DNA of 64,000 bases from Atherix ibis (Eukaryota > Arthropoda > Insecta > Diptera > Athericidae), in NCBI GenBank assembly GCA_958298945.1, contig OY282609.1, forward strand, positions 61,972,220 to 62,036,219, read 5' to 3'. The translations under genes were made by a program, and so were the position numbers. Positions 47,801 to 60,412 of the stretch are shown here, piece by piece. Position 1 is the stretch's first letter, and each line of letters starts with the position of its first letter. The notes below the pieces were generated by a model. That model was not told the origin of the DNA and made no database searches. It worked only from the letters and a program-made list of their open reading frames with translations.

Positions 47801-49837
47801 TTTTTTAAATCTTTTTATATTTAATTCTGAAACTTGAGGACCTTTTTATTGTTAGTTGAAAAAAAAAAAAAATATGAAGAAAAATCTGATATCAAATAAA
47901 ATTATGCCAATCTACTCATGTTTAGCCTGAAGAATTTTATAAAAATAGAATACAGCGGTTTGCATCTATAAAATATATCTTCTAACCTGTCCGTTTATAA
48001 TACATAGCGAATAATACTTTTCCCATCAAATTTGATAGGTATCTTAAGCTTATTTTGCAATATATATAAGAATTTTTTGCCTAGGACTATTGTCAATCTT
48101 CAGCATAATATCTTGAAAAGTATCTTAGCCATACATATATAGGCATATCAATTTAGGTATACAAATTGATAGAGTAGAAAAAAATATTAAAACTACATAC
48201 ATCTGCATATATATTTACGTATAGGTATTAAGATAAATCTGTTTCTTTCGGATATATACCTTACTATATATTAATGGTTAAAAAAAATGTCATCCCAAAT
48301 TCCAGAAATCTTTATTTAGTTTTTTTACTTTATCATCTCTAACATCGATTGAAACATTTATCCAAAAGTTTACATCAATTTCACATATTTTGCATACAAG
48401 CCAATATTTTAAGTCCTTTTAATAGAAGATACTTGAAATTCTTTTCTCTTCAAGTTTTGTCCTCTTCATATGATTTTTATCATTTTGGGAAATATTCTGG
48501 TTAAATATTAAATTAAGATTTTAAGCTATATGGTATATAAGCAGTTGTTACTTGTATATTTATAATCATTCAAGAATTTATCTAATACAGAAAAAAGCTA
48601 ATTTCTTTTCATTTTTATATATTAAAAGCTTATAGTTTGTTTTGAAGACTGTATTTCCAATTATTCTTTTTCTTAATAGATGCTATTTAGATCCACTTTT
48701 GGAAATAACCAATTATTTTTATTATATTTAATAAAAAATTAATCTAATATAAAAAAAATTAATATTATATTTATTAAAAATTTTACTAATTTTTCAGGAA
48801 TATGAAAATTGATTGAATTTTAAAATATATCATATTCAATTTTATATGAACACTTAAATTTATATATCAAAATATATAATAAATTTCAAACAAATTCCAT
48901 TAATAAATTTATAAAATGAAATTACATTTTCTCGGATAACAATAATTACTAAAATCTAATGCAATTCAAACATACTATATACGTTTCAGATTAAATATAA
49001 AACCAAAATTATTTACCACAATGGTTATTATTCAACGATTTAAAATTTCAAAGCTAAATTTAATTTCTATGGTATATTCTGCTATCCAATGCAATAAACC
49101 ATGATGTAAATTTAATTAATTTCTATCGAAATCTAACCGAAATGTTATAAAATAAAAAGTAAAACTCTAACTGAAATACATATCTCTGGAGACCACAAAA
49201 TTGACGTTGAACATAGTCATTAGATTTTCAGATAAGTTTAGTATTCGATGGTCGTGGCAAAGGTATAATAATGTCAGCATAGATATTACATCGCTTTGAA
49301 TGGTTTTCCATCATACATACATATATGTACATTTGCACATGCATTAAAATCTTCATAGTAATAATTATAGTATTTAAAAGTGCTCATACATTTAGGATAA
49401 ATTTAAATATTTTCGCATTTTTTTAAAAGACATTTGGTGAATCAAAATCCTATTTGAGTTTATAAATAAGGAGTGAAGATATATTTTACTTTCTAATTTA
49501 ATAAAGAATATGTTTTTAAATAATAGAATTAAAATTTTGTTTACACATAATATTATTTATGTTGGGTATTTGATGATTTTATTTCAAGTTTTAAATTTAT
49601 ATTTTAAGCATTAACTATAGATAATAACAATAAAAATTTTATCACTTTCTAATTCTACACGTATATATAAGAAATGGTATTTTAAAAGAAGAAAAGTAAT
49701 AAATTTCAATTGAACATCTTAAACCATAAATTTGTATTTATTTTTATTATTAGAACAATATTTGTATGTTAAGGCAATATATACATAAGAATGTGTTCGC
49801 TAATCACATTAATGTTATTGGTTTTTTTGTTATTATG

Positions 49838-49861
49838 TTATTATTATTATTATTATTATTA
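49838..49861 (+). repeat. (TTA)8 microsatellite
   Basis: Eight uninterrupted TTA units. Confidence 0.95.
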
Positions 49862-51600
49862 AACAAACATGAATAGAAACATAAAAATTATATGATCATG
49901 GACAAAACCGATAATAGTTATTGGAAAAATACCAATCCAAAATTGTATAATATCGCTTGTTGTATGACCATAAAACACAAACCGTTTTATGACAAGAAAC
50001 CATAAGCTAGATGATGAACGATATTCGTACACACGTATTTATTGCATACTAAAATCTATAACCGTGAGTGAACATATGAATCGAAGCCAGAAAGTAAAAT
50101 CTCACTACCTGTTAATATTTCGCGTATGCAATATGAAAGAAATAATTTTTTCGATACAGTTAAACATAAACACATGTACTAGTTATCTGTAGTTATCTGT
50201 ATGGATGATGAAAAACGAAGAATGAACAGAGTAAATGTAGTCGATGAGTATAATAAAACTAGTGCACCATGAAAGAAAACCATCATAGAAACATTAGCGC
50301 CATTGGCAGCACGCTTGTATCTTACTGACATCGTACCACCATTAAGCATCACAATCATGGTTTGGACAAGGAGCAGACAGGAAGATGGTACTAGAATTCC
50401 AATATCTTCTTCAGGTGGACTACAATAAATACAGTTCCAACACAGAAGTCGTATTTTGTAGAAAGTTTGTTTTATGTTCTTTGGTAATTATTTTTGTTCT
50501 AAAACCTTTTCGAAAAGTTATAAACGTAAAACAATAAAACTGCATTCATATCCGCATGTGGAAAGTTTATTACTTGAAAACAGGTTTTCTATTTAGAAAT
50601 ATTGTATATACGTATATATGTAAAAAAATTATAAAATTTTGACCATGTGCAAAGTGACAACAATTAAATATTGTACTGTACTCATACTCATATGTAGGGT
50701 AATTGTCTAGTTGCATAAATATGTGAGTACATAGTGTAATGACCATGCCTTCTGGTGCATTTTATTATGAATGCACTTTAAGATTATCTATACTATAGAA
50801 ACAGATCAATTCTCTAGCAACTTGCCTGCTTCTCTAAAATTGAAAGTTTGTTAACTATATTTAGCTAATCATAATTCTCTAAATAATACAAATACCGGTG
50901 TATATGCAAATATATATACACGAGTATATAAGTGAGACTTTGTTCAAGAACATCTGTATATTGATTAGCAAACAGTGTAAAGTTTTAGTGTTCGAAATTC
51001 ATATTAAAGTCCATACGTACTACTTTTATACCCTGGCAAGCTTAAAATAAAAGTTTTCTCCATTATAACAGGTGCGATTTATCGTCTAATATTGCTGCAA
51101 TGGTGCTATACATTTTTTTTCGGAAAAGAGGTACAACAGCATCAACACTAGCTTGCACATGTGATATGTAACATTATCGCTTCCAAAATAATTGCAGTAG
51201 GAAGGAGTAGGTAGAATAATTGTGGTGGATGCAGAACTACATCATTTCAGCACAATAATATTAAAGCACATTATTACAACATCAACCCAACAAAAGCTAT
51301 TGATCTTCCGTCTATATTGACCCATTCAATCGAATATGATTTATTGTCGGAAGTTTGTTTCTCAATATTGTTGGAATTTTTGATAGCTTCAATGATGGAA
51401 AACTTCGAGTGTATTTAATTTGAGGAGAGAAATAATTTCAAATTCCTACCTTCTTAATCGCTTTTCATCTTAAAACAATACAGATTTTCATCTATTCTAT
51501 GTGTAGTATAAAAATTGAAACTTGATAAATTTGAATATTTTTATATGGAAACAAAATTTTACTATTAATTTTATCATAGAAATAACATTATAAGAAAATA

Positions 51601-52867
51601 CTAGGTATATAAGCTTAAATCCGCTGTTTTTAGTAAAAAAAAACATGTTTTTTTTATAGAAAGCAAAAATAAATTTATTTGAAGTACTTGCCCTCGGTAG
51701 CTACACATTTTTTCCATCTCTCGGGCAAATTTTGGGATACCACGTCAAAAAAATTCCTTCTCTTTCGAGGCAAACCACTCATCAAGCCATTTTCGTAAGA
51801 ATCGAAGTGCTGCTCAGCGAGCGCGTGGCCCATCGTCGAAAACAGGTGGTGGTCGGAAGGGGCAAGATCTACTGAATAAGCGGGGTAGGGTAGCACCTCC
51901 CAGTTGAATATCTCCAAATAGTTTCGGACTATTTTTGACGTGTGCGATGGTGCGTTGTCGCGGAGGAAAATCAGGTTGTCATGTCTTTGTTGATAATCCG
52001 TGCTTTTTTCACGCAGAGCACGGTGCAATTTGATCAGTTGTTGGTGGTAGCGGTGGGCATTGACAGTTTCACCAGGTTTTAACATCTCATAGTAGATGAT
52101 ACCCTGCTAATCCCACCAAACGCACTGCATCGTCCTCCGTCCGAAGCGATTTGGTCTTGGGGAAGGTGTTAATGGTTGGTCGTGATCAACCCACGATTTC
52201 TTGAGTTTAGGATTCTCGAAATATATCCACTTTTCGTCGCCTGTCACAATCCGATGCAGGAAACACTTTCTTTTTTGTCTGCCGAGCAAGATTTTGCATG
52301 TGTTTGGCGTCACTCCATCTGCCTATCGTTCAATTCATGCGGCACCCATTTTCCGATATTTTCAATCTTCTCCATTGCACGCAGACGCATGGAAATGCCT
52401 GGTTGAGTAACATCCAATTCCTCCGCGACCATTTTTTACGATTAGGTATGATCTTATTCCAAAAGAGCCTGTAATTGATGGTCCTCAATCTTCCTAGGCC
52501 GATATTCGCGCTTCTTGTCCCACAAGTCAAAATTGCCGTCTTTGAACCGACGAAACCAATCTCGGCATGTTGTTTCCGATAAAGCACTGTCACCATAGGT
52601 CTCCATAAGCATTCGACGCGATTCGGCAGCCGATATCTTCAAATTGAAGCAGAAAAGCCAAACTTTCCCGTATATGCTCTTTTTCTAGCACAAAACTAGA
52701 CATGATTACCAAAGGAAAAATGTATGTTGTTAAACGAAATTGCTGACAATGTGCACTGATTAATGTTGACTTGACATCTAAAAAAAAGTATGGCGTGCCC
52801 ATGGTAGCTTAATACGCTCACTCACGCCATCTATGATCAAACAGCCGATTTAAGCTTATTCTCCTAG
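51601..52867 (-). mobile_element. mauritiana-type mariner, copy C (near full length)
   Basis: The ends CTAGGTATATAAGCTTAAAT (51601) and, inverted, CTAGGAGAATAAGCTTAAAT (52867) are flanked by TA (51599-51600 and 52868-52869). At 1267 bp it is the longest of the three copies and close to the normal Mos1-class length. It is in the same orientation as copy A. Confidence 0.94.
51675..52703 (-). pseudogene. Mos1-like mariner transposase, copy C, several point lesions
   Basis: From the ATG at 52703 it reads MSSFVLEKEHIRESLAFLLQ, where a one-base shift leads into KISAAESRRMLMETYGDSAL and DWFRRFKDGNFDLWDKKREY. A stop follows QALLE near 52454. The segment then runs QPGISMRLRAMEKIENIG, WVPHELND (with shifts), FLHRIVTGDEKWIYFEN (first Asp), CVWWD, a stop at 52107-52109, and GIIYYEMLKPGETVNAH. 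Then LIFLRDNAPSHTSKIVRNYL holds the second Asp (the preceding His is Arg) and AYSVDLAPSDHHLF the third. An 8-bp deletion after DSYE gives a short wrong-frame stretch before LPERWKKCVATEGKYFK. The span of about 343 codons matches the family size, so this copy retains every domain. Confidence 0.93.
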
Positions 52868-52869
52868 TA

Positions 52870-54426
52870 CCTAAAAATTGTTAAGTTTTAACTTAACAAT
52901 AGTTAAATATTTTTTTACTCAAATGAATAAAATTTTATAACATCCAAACAATTCTAAATAAATTTTTTTAGAAAATAAATGTTTGACTACTAAAAATATA
53001 ACTGAAATTAAATTTTGTAATATTGAAATTAATGTTAATGGACGAAAATTTCATGGTATATAATTATTTCACAAAAATATAAAAATTATTGGATAAGGAA
53101 GAAATTGGTTAGTACAAGTGACTAAGAAAAATATCAACTTATGGAGGGTTACTAGGACAAATGACAGCGGAAAAATCAATCAAAATAGCTTTAGTATTGT
53201 CCAAAGAACTTTATTTCTTTTATCTAATGAATAAAATTTAAGAAATTGTTAAATTTTTAAAATTTAAAATCTTAAATTTGGGCAAAAGGGTTTTTTTTCC
53301 TATTCAGTTATATCAAAAGTTGGATGTTTTTTTGAATAATTCAAAAAGAGAAAAGATATAAAACACTTCGGATTTTCGGTAAAAAAGTAACATAGGTTAC
53401 AGCAATACTTAATTGCCTGAAATAAAATAATCAATTTGTTTATTGATTAGTGAAAAAATTGTGTCATTTCTGAGAAAAATACGAGTATAGGAATACAAAA
53501 ATACAGGTACAGAAAACAGCATTAAAGACAATTTTAAGAATACAATAAAATTACATACTTAGAAAGCCTCACCAATGCTAAATAATCAATTGAGAAAAAA
53601 AAATAAAAAATAGTAAGTGGGAAATAAAGTTAAATATTGTAATTATAATGAAAAGTTGCAATTATTAAGTTTACTTTACATTAAGGTGATTGTAATAATG
53701 ATCGAACGCGTTGTTATAAATCATCATATGTGTAGCAACCCCTACCAAAATTATATTGATGTAAAATGTATTTTAACACTTTTAGAAGAAATTGCCGAAA
53801 ATTTTAATTATATTAATAATTTAAGCACATAACATATGAAACAAATGAAAACTATTATAAAATATATTGTAGAAAAGTCAGACTAGAAATAACAATTGAG
53901 AACTAACTTCATTAATACTTTCGGAATCATATTTCCGAAAAATATATCATTGCTATCAAATATTAATAAATATTCTATGAAAAATTTTTAAAATATGATT
54001 TTAGTTTTTATAGAAATATGAATTTATTTTTAAAAAAATTAATTTTTGAAACTCACGTTTGTTAAATTACGAGTTTCGTTAAAAAAGATCATTTTAAAAA
54101 ATCAATATTGTACAGGGTTTGGCTAGCATTTGAATACTTTTACAAAAGTTAATAAATTATGATAGATGTAGTATGAAAATTTAATTTAATTTAATTTTCA
54201 ACTTTGAGTATTTTTTTTGGTTAACTGTTTAATGTCATTACTAACAATAATAAAAAAAATAATAGAACAAGTAAAAAAAATTTAAAACAAAAAAATTTAA
54301 AACTAAATAATTTAGAAAAACGGTTTTAATAGAAAAACGTTTAATTTTTTTAATTAAACAAAAAGCGTTGTATATAAGTCATAGTCAATTTCCTTATTGC
54401 AGATTAAAATAAATTTTATACCATTA
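52870..54426. other. AT-rich region, no gene recognised
   Basis: This is AT-rich DNA with one 71-codon frame (53617-53832) that has no motif. Nothing else is visible. Confidence 0.6.
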
Positions 54427-54613
54427 TTATTTAAAAATAACATCGTTCAAATACCCAGAAAGTTTGGTTTGCAGGAACTAACCTGTGAGGTCCAATATTG
54501 GATGACTCTCCGCATAAATTGAGCTGAATCTCACCAATGGCTTACATGATGTTGTTCTCCAGCTCGGAAAGTATTCTTTAATGAAGTCCCATAGAGGTCG
54601 TTAAATCTAACTA

Positions 54614-55708
54614 TTAGGGCAACCCAGAATTAATGTTGTATTATATCAATAAAACGTAAAGCGTAAAACTTAAACTTTTTATTTAAAAATTATTATCTCC
54701 ATGCTTATCTACTATCTTTTTCCATCTATTAATTAAATCAAATATGCCTTTCTTATAAAAATTTTGTGGTTTTGAATTAAAAAAATCGGAAAGACCGATT
54801 TCATATCATTCATTGATTTGAAATTTTTTTCTCGTAAGAAATGGTCCATCGATCGGAATAGATGGCAATCCAAAGGTGCCAAATCTGGTGAGTATGAAGG
54901 GTGCAATAATGTGTCCCAACTTATATCATTTATTTTTTTTTCGGGTCATATCAGCAACATGTGGTCTGGCGTTGTTGTGTTGCAGGATAATTTTTTTTGT
55001 GTCTACCCAGGTCAAACCTTTTAGCAATATTGCCGCTTTTAAACGATCGAGTTATTGACAATACAACTGAGCTGTAACCGTTTCGCCTCGTTTAAACAAC
55101 TCGAAATACACGACATCCTTCGAATCCCACCATACACACAGCAAATGATTTTTTTGGTGAAGTCCGGGTCTTGGAGTTGGAATTGCCCACTGTCCAGGGG
55201 TTCACCACTGTTTCTTCTTTTTAATGTTGGCGTACCGAACCCATTTCTCATCTCTAGTGATTAATTTGCGAAGAAATGAGTGATTCCGTTCTTGTTCACG
55301 CAAAACTTTGCATGCGGTGTTGCGTTCCGTCTTGTTGCGGTCGGACCTCTTCCGGGCTCGTCTTCCAAATCAATGTTTCCAGTTTTGAATTTTCTAAACT
55401 AACGTTGACGTTTTCTGATATCCAATATGTCACCATAAATATCACAAATATTTCTCGTGGCTTCACTGGCGTTTTTTTTTCATATGGAACTGAAACAGCA
55501 TGCAACTCCGTAAATGTTGCTCCGACGGACACACTTTTGCCATTATCGTTAAGCTTGAGAAAAAAAATGTTTATCAACTTAAAGCAATCTTCAAATAGTA
55601 AGCTAAATATAAAAAATACTTACATACGTCTTTCCAGGATGACAGTCTGGAGAGGACTGTTAAAAAATTGCATTTGGAAAATACGACATTTATTCTGGGT
55701 TTCCCTAA
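54614..55708 (-). mobile_element. mellifera-like mariner nested in the DDE transposon
   Basis: The ends TTAGGGCAACCCAGAATTAA (54614) and, inverted, TTAGGGAAACCCAGAATAAA (55708) match over about 30 bp and are flanked by TA at 54612-54613 and 55709-55710. The length is 1095 bp. The sequences outside the two TA sites join up as parts of one other transposase, which fixes the boundaries independently of the TIRs. Confidence 0.9.
54683..55565 (-). pseudogene. mariner transposase (mellifera-like), frameshifted
   Basis: On the minus strand the pieces in order are ARNICDIYGDILDIRKRQR (first helix-turn-helix), FRKFKTGNIDLEDEPGRG, a large deletion through the second helix-turn-helix, EMRNGFGTPTLKRRN overlapping DEKWVRYANIKRRK in another frame (first Asp), LLCVWWDSKDVVYFELFKRG, TKKIILQHNNARPHVADM, YSPDLAPLDCHLFRSM (third Asp), and FYKKGIFDLINRWKKIVDKH, with a stop at 54683-54685. 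In the second catalytic block the usual H-D-N is H-N-N, so the second Asp is lost. The start is approximate because the N-terminus is degraded. Style of the C-terminus and TIRs points to the mellifera/capitata part of the mariner family. Confidence 0.85.
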
Positions 55709-56329
55709 TATATTCATTAGCATGTTTTAAAATAACGCGACGTGGAAAATTCGTGTGCAATAAGTTTCGTTTTTTAGCTATTCTGTCAAAATCCATATCG
55801 TCCAGTTGAGGCCAAAAAAAAATCGATACCTCTCGCCATTTACGATTACCGTCGCGTCAGCCTCATATCGAAAGCAGTATGGTCCGACCAAAATCCACAC
55901 CAGAAAGTAAGTTTTTATGGATGCAAAGGAAGCTTCCGGAACTGTTGTCGTTCTTTTTAAACCCAGATCGAACAATTTTACTTATTTACATAGCTATTCA
56001 GCCAAAAATGTGCCGTCGCTGAAGAGGATTATTTCACCAAATTATTCGGATTTCCAATTGGAGATGACGACAGAGTAAACGTTCTTTTCTTCGCCTGTAA
56101 ACATGGTAAACTAAATTTTTTCTGACAATAAACTTTCTCTATTATTTTCTCTAGATTTCGAGATGAGCATATCTTCCCAATATCACTGTTGGACTTTGGT
56201 TCTGTAAAAACTTTGAATATTAATTCTTTGTTTATTTCGAGTTGCATTTTTCATGACCAATCGAATAGCTTCACAGACGATAAAAACATCACTAAAATTT
56301 ATAATATTTCTGCTACTGGGAATATTAAT

Positions 56330-56545
56330 TGACATCGCTACTGCTATCCTTATTGTGGGCAGTGAAGCTATTCGAGTGTCATTAAAATACGCAATTCTCA
56401 AGAAACAGCAATAGTGTTGTATTCCAGATTATTCGAGAAACAGCAATAGTGTTGTATTCCAGATTATGTGGGTATTTTGAGTAATCAGCGTGCAGATAAG
56501 GTCGTGCTGAAAACCTTTTTCCCAGTATCCGCCATAATCCCTATC
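56330..56545 (+). pseudogene. LINE RNase H fragment
   Basis: After AIRVSLKYAILKKQQ, with a stop, the frame reads CIPDYVGILSNQRADKVVLK followed by TFFPVSAIIP. This is the end of an RNase H domain of the I-type (W-I-P-D-H-V-G-I-x-G-N-E-x-A-D). It is interrupted by a 35-bp tandem duplication that repeats the CIPDY codons. It lies on the opposite strand to the DDE transposon next to it. Only about 70 codons are recognisable, and neither end of the LINE is visible. Confidence 0.68.
56398..56467 (+). repeat. 35-bp tandem duplication in the RNase H fragment
   Basis: Two adjacent 35-bp units (TCAAGAAACAGCAATAGTGT and following, then TCGAGAAACAGCAATAGTGT and following) differ at one position. Confidence 0.95.
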
Positions 56546-56549
56546 ATGT

Positions 56550-59500
56550 CTAGCTTGCTAACGTTTGGATTTTTTTAAAAGGAAATTATGAAACATTTTC
56601 AGGAATTGATTTTTGTATCTTATAGAAGTTTAAAATTTCCTATTATCAGAATATTAAAAAAAAAACAAATGGGATATGCATCATTATAGAACAAAAATCT
56701 AAATTGGGAGAAAAGAAAAAAAATCAGAATTGTAACCAGTTAAAATGTATAATACAATATGAAGTGTGTTGAAAAAGAAAGCAAAAAGTATTGCAAAAGC
56801 ACTAAAACGGAACTGAGCAAAAATATCTTTTATAAATATGAATAGTTAATAACATTTTCATGTAGATAGTATCATAAAAATTTATTTGAATATTGAACAC
56901 AAAAATTAGAAGTAGCCAATCTCATGTTTACATCAGGAGTATCGTACTTGTATGAGAGTATTTACGCTTGTATATAAATTTATACATAAAGATTCTAAAT
57001 ACAAATAATCGAATATGATGAAGAAATAGGATAGGTTGCTATTGTCACCCTTGTAGTCGAAAAATACCCCTGATAATATTTTTAAAAAAATGGTCTTGTA
57101 CTATTATTATATTTTTATTATTTTGTATTTGATTTTTTTTTGTTTTTGTTGATGATACTTTAATTTTCTGACTTACACAATATAAACGTAAAAATATACA
57201 CACATACATATATAGCATTATACAAATAACAATACAGCAGCTATATGGAAAGATCGTTTCTCAATAATCGTTTCCTGTATAAATTGCTTTTTCAAAAAAT
57301 CATGATAGCTTCGACAATGATTACATTGCTGTCTGTATAAATTTCATTCTTTGAACAGTTTGGCCTGCAGCATTTAATCAATGCGGGATAAATAAATGCA
57401 GGACACGATGTTACTTGCTAGCTTAAGCATGCTATCACAAAATATATGAAAATACCTAATATACTCAAAAACAAATACAATAAGAAAAAAAAATTATATA
57501 TATATATATAGTAAAAAATCTGAATATTACCCTTAAAAAATATGTATAGAATATATTCTTATGCATATAAACAAATTCATCCATTTTGTCTATATTTGGA
57601 TCACAGTGTATAGTAAGTATATACTCGTAATATTAGGCATATATAATACTTTATATAAAATCAACCAAAAAGCTCAATATTAAAATAAGGGAAAAAACTG
57701 AGAAAATAAAATGTGAAATTCCCGCGTAAAATAAATAAATATCGCAAGCAAACGAGCTTTTTCACGTTATTTAATAGTCGCTTTGTTTCAAAATTACAAA
57801 ATTTAAAATGACTCGAGGGCATTATTGGTGACACGTTTTTATTTCTGATATTACCTCCTTTAATAAGATTTTTTTTCTCATTTACTTTATGGTCGGATAT
57901 TTTGTATATCTTTTTGAACAACAGCTTAATAAAAATCATTCAACAAAATAAAAAATTCGTTAATATAATATGATGTAATTGATTAATTTACATTTTGTCT
58001 AACTAATACTTAGATACATTTGAAAAAAATCATATTTATCAGATATTAAACATAACACTCTTAATAATATTAATATTAAAGTTTTGAACAAATTTCATAA
58101 GTTTTTGAACACAGTACTCTTATGTAAATTAGTTTAACTTACTCTTAACATACTTATGCTCTAATGAATGAATAATAAGTCATATTTTCAAAGGATATTC
58201 AATGTCGATTCGTTGAATTTATTTAAAAATAAAATAAAATATGTAAATTCTATCGTTCATTTTAACTGTTCGAATTAAGAAAAAAATTGCTTTGAATACC
58301 ATAGAAACCAACTTTTAATTTATAGCAAAAAATATAAATAAGTAATTTGCAAATCTAATTTAAATAGAGGAATTGAAAACAAATTACCAATGTATTTTTA
58401 AGGATTTTTGAAAATAAACTCAACTTTTTCGAAATTGAATCGAATTATTTTCTGTTTCAGTAAATTTTACCAACAAAAAAATTGACTTTATTTAAATGTT
58501 TTGTATTTATTTAGGATTATTTGAAACAAAGATAGATAGGCAAAAAATTTCAAATATCCTTTGGATAAAATTTTGTTTGCAGGAAAAAAATGTAATTTAA
58601 TTAATATTCAACTGTTTATTTGCGAAGATACTTTTACTTTTTTTTTTAAATCTCTTATGTATTGTTTTTTATTTTTTTTTAAGGATGAATTTAATTTATC
58701 AGACAATTAATCAAATAAGATATAAAATAAGTATTATTAAGTATAAATAATAATGAGCAAATAATAAAAGTAGGAAGCAAGGATATGATATTAAGAGCAC
58801 GTTATAATTATTGTTAAATATATTACCAAAATACGTTCTAAAAATTATCCATAGAAAACAGAATATTTTACAAATCTATTTTAAATATTTAACAGTAAAA
58901 AAAAGTTATATTAAAGTAAATATTTATTGCTGTACTAACATTCAAAATATCTGCGTACTAAGTAAAAGTTCATTTATTATTTTATAGCGTGCAATTTGCT
59001 TTTTTTTTAACTTATTTATCCAAATCCTTGTATAAATTTTTTGGAAGCCTTTAGCTATTTATATAGTTCACAACAGCTATAAATATAACACAAAATGTTT
59101 GGTCTCCAATCAGTTTTAACGGTGCAGAAATTTATGCTATAATTCTACCCGAATGCAAATATACTAACACAGTCAGTTCGTTTCAACCACCTTTTTTCTG
59201 CACATTATTTCATTTAATATGAATGGAAAGGGTTTAAAATTATTCTATAGATGAATGAGTCCTTTTAAAGAAATTCAACTTTATTTTAAGTCATTTTTCA
59301 AATTATCAACTTTGCTGCGGCAAGGACGAATTGCCCTATCTGCTACTGTACCTTTTATTTATACAAAAACTTTTGATGACTGAGTAAAACTAAATCCTTG
59401 TCTCTGTTTTCATTTGCAAAATACTGTATAATTAAAATAAATGAAAAACTTTCCCTAATAAATTCTAATTGCATATTTTAATTTTCTATTTTATACTTTA

Positions 59501-60349
59501 ATTAACCGAAATGAAAAATGATAAAAAAAAGCCAAAAATATCAAAATAAAATGAGAAAAATTAATTGAATATAAATAGAATATTTTCCTTTTAAATTGTA
59601 TAATTTTGTACAGAGTGTACTTAATAGTTACATATCTACTTCGTTTTGAAGAAAACTATATTTTCATTATTCTATAAAAATATACAGTAAATATTTTTTT
59701 TAAAAGAAAGTATCATTCTTTTAATAATTGCTGTTAAAATTTATGTGGTTTTAATATATTTCAATAAGGCTTAATAATATCGATAGTTAGGTTTTTAATT
59801 GTTTTAAAAATATTTAATCCTTAGTAACGATTACTATAATAATAAATTTTTTTGATTTTTCAAAAATATTTTTTGTCAACTTTTTGATATTTAACTCCTA
59901 ATAAATGATACTATAAATTATTAAAAAATATACTAAAAAATATAAATTGACTATGTAAATACATTATTTATCTTTAAGTTCAAAAATACATACATATTTA
60001 TATACTTAATATATGTACTTATAAATTTCATATAAAACAATTTTATATTTACACATATACCGCACAGTTTAAACACGTTCTGCATTTTCCTGATATTGTT
60101 AAAATTAAACTAATCCAAATTTATAGTTGGAAATTTTTATAAAATATATTCAGAGCATTAGTATTTTTATGGATACTCTTATATACTCGTACGTATGTTA
60201 TGTCAAATATTTCGAGATAGGTACACGCAATGTGCAACAAAATCGATTAATTTATAAATATATTATCATATGAGATATTGTCTGTACGATTTTTGATTCT
60301 ATTTTAAAGAAAAAATTTGAATTGTTTATTGAAAATAAGACTTGCTAAG
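56550..60349. other. AT-rich region, no gene recognised
   Basis: This is about 3.8 kb of very AT-rich sequence with long A and T runs and a (TA)n run at 57495-57510. A 92-codon minus frame at 57661-57939 has no motif. Confidence 0.6.
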
Positions 60350-60412
60350 AAAGGAACCACTTTTTTTAATTGTTGTAACGTCTCTGAGACAAGAGACCAT
60401 GAGGGTATTTGG

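Larger units (their letters stand above)
42539..51598. other. 9-kb AT-rich region, no gene recognised; hairpin, simple repeats and weak open frames
   Basis: No transposon or host gene is recognised. Noteworthy items are an imperfect hairpin at 44769-44871, a (TA)n run at 46741-46755, a (TTA)8 run at 49838-49861, and somewhat GC-richer patches at about 46.25-46.65, 47.0-47.4, 50.2-50.5 and 51.05-51.35 kb. The 90-codon frame at 47108-47380 (plus) starts at an ATG and is acidic near its N-terminus (NSDDDYDEN), but it has no known motif, flanking splice signal or clear codon bias. I do not call it a gene. Confidence 0.5.
54427..56040 (-). pseudogene. Tc1/mariner-type DDE transposase, interrupted by another mariner
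   Basis: This is a host element of the same family as the remnant at 36558-37377. On the minus strand the upstream part is AHFWLNSYVNK (near 56010), TFWCGFWS, GPYCFRYEADATVIVNGERY and QLDDMDFDRI, ending near 55711 in HTNFPRRVILKHANEY. The downstream part, resuming at 54611, is LDLTT, ELENNIM, AIGEIQLNLCG and finally SGYLNDVIFK with a stop at 54427-54429; it passes through several frames. The gap between the two parts is exactly the mellifera-like mariner at 54614-55708. The second catalytic block (F-Q-Q-D-G) is not recognisable and the third has decayed. The N-terminal limit above 56040 is uncertain. Confidence 0.75.

Noticed and set aside
842..55708. Transposase-like frames as a domesticated SETMAR-type host gene
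   Set aside because: No SET domain or conserved host exon is linked to any of them, each has TIRs or family context of a transposon, and all are disrupted.
55276..55809. 177-codon plus-strand open frame
   Set aside because: It runs antisense through the mellifera-like mariner and crosses the nested insertion boundary at 55708, so it cannot be a conserved gene.
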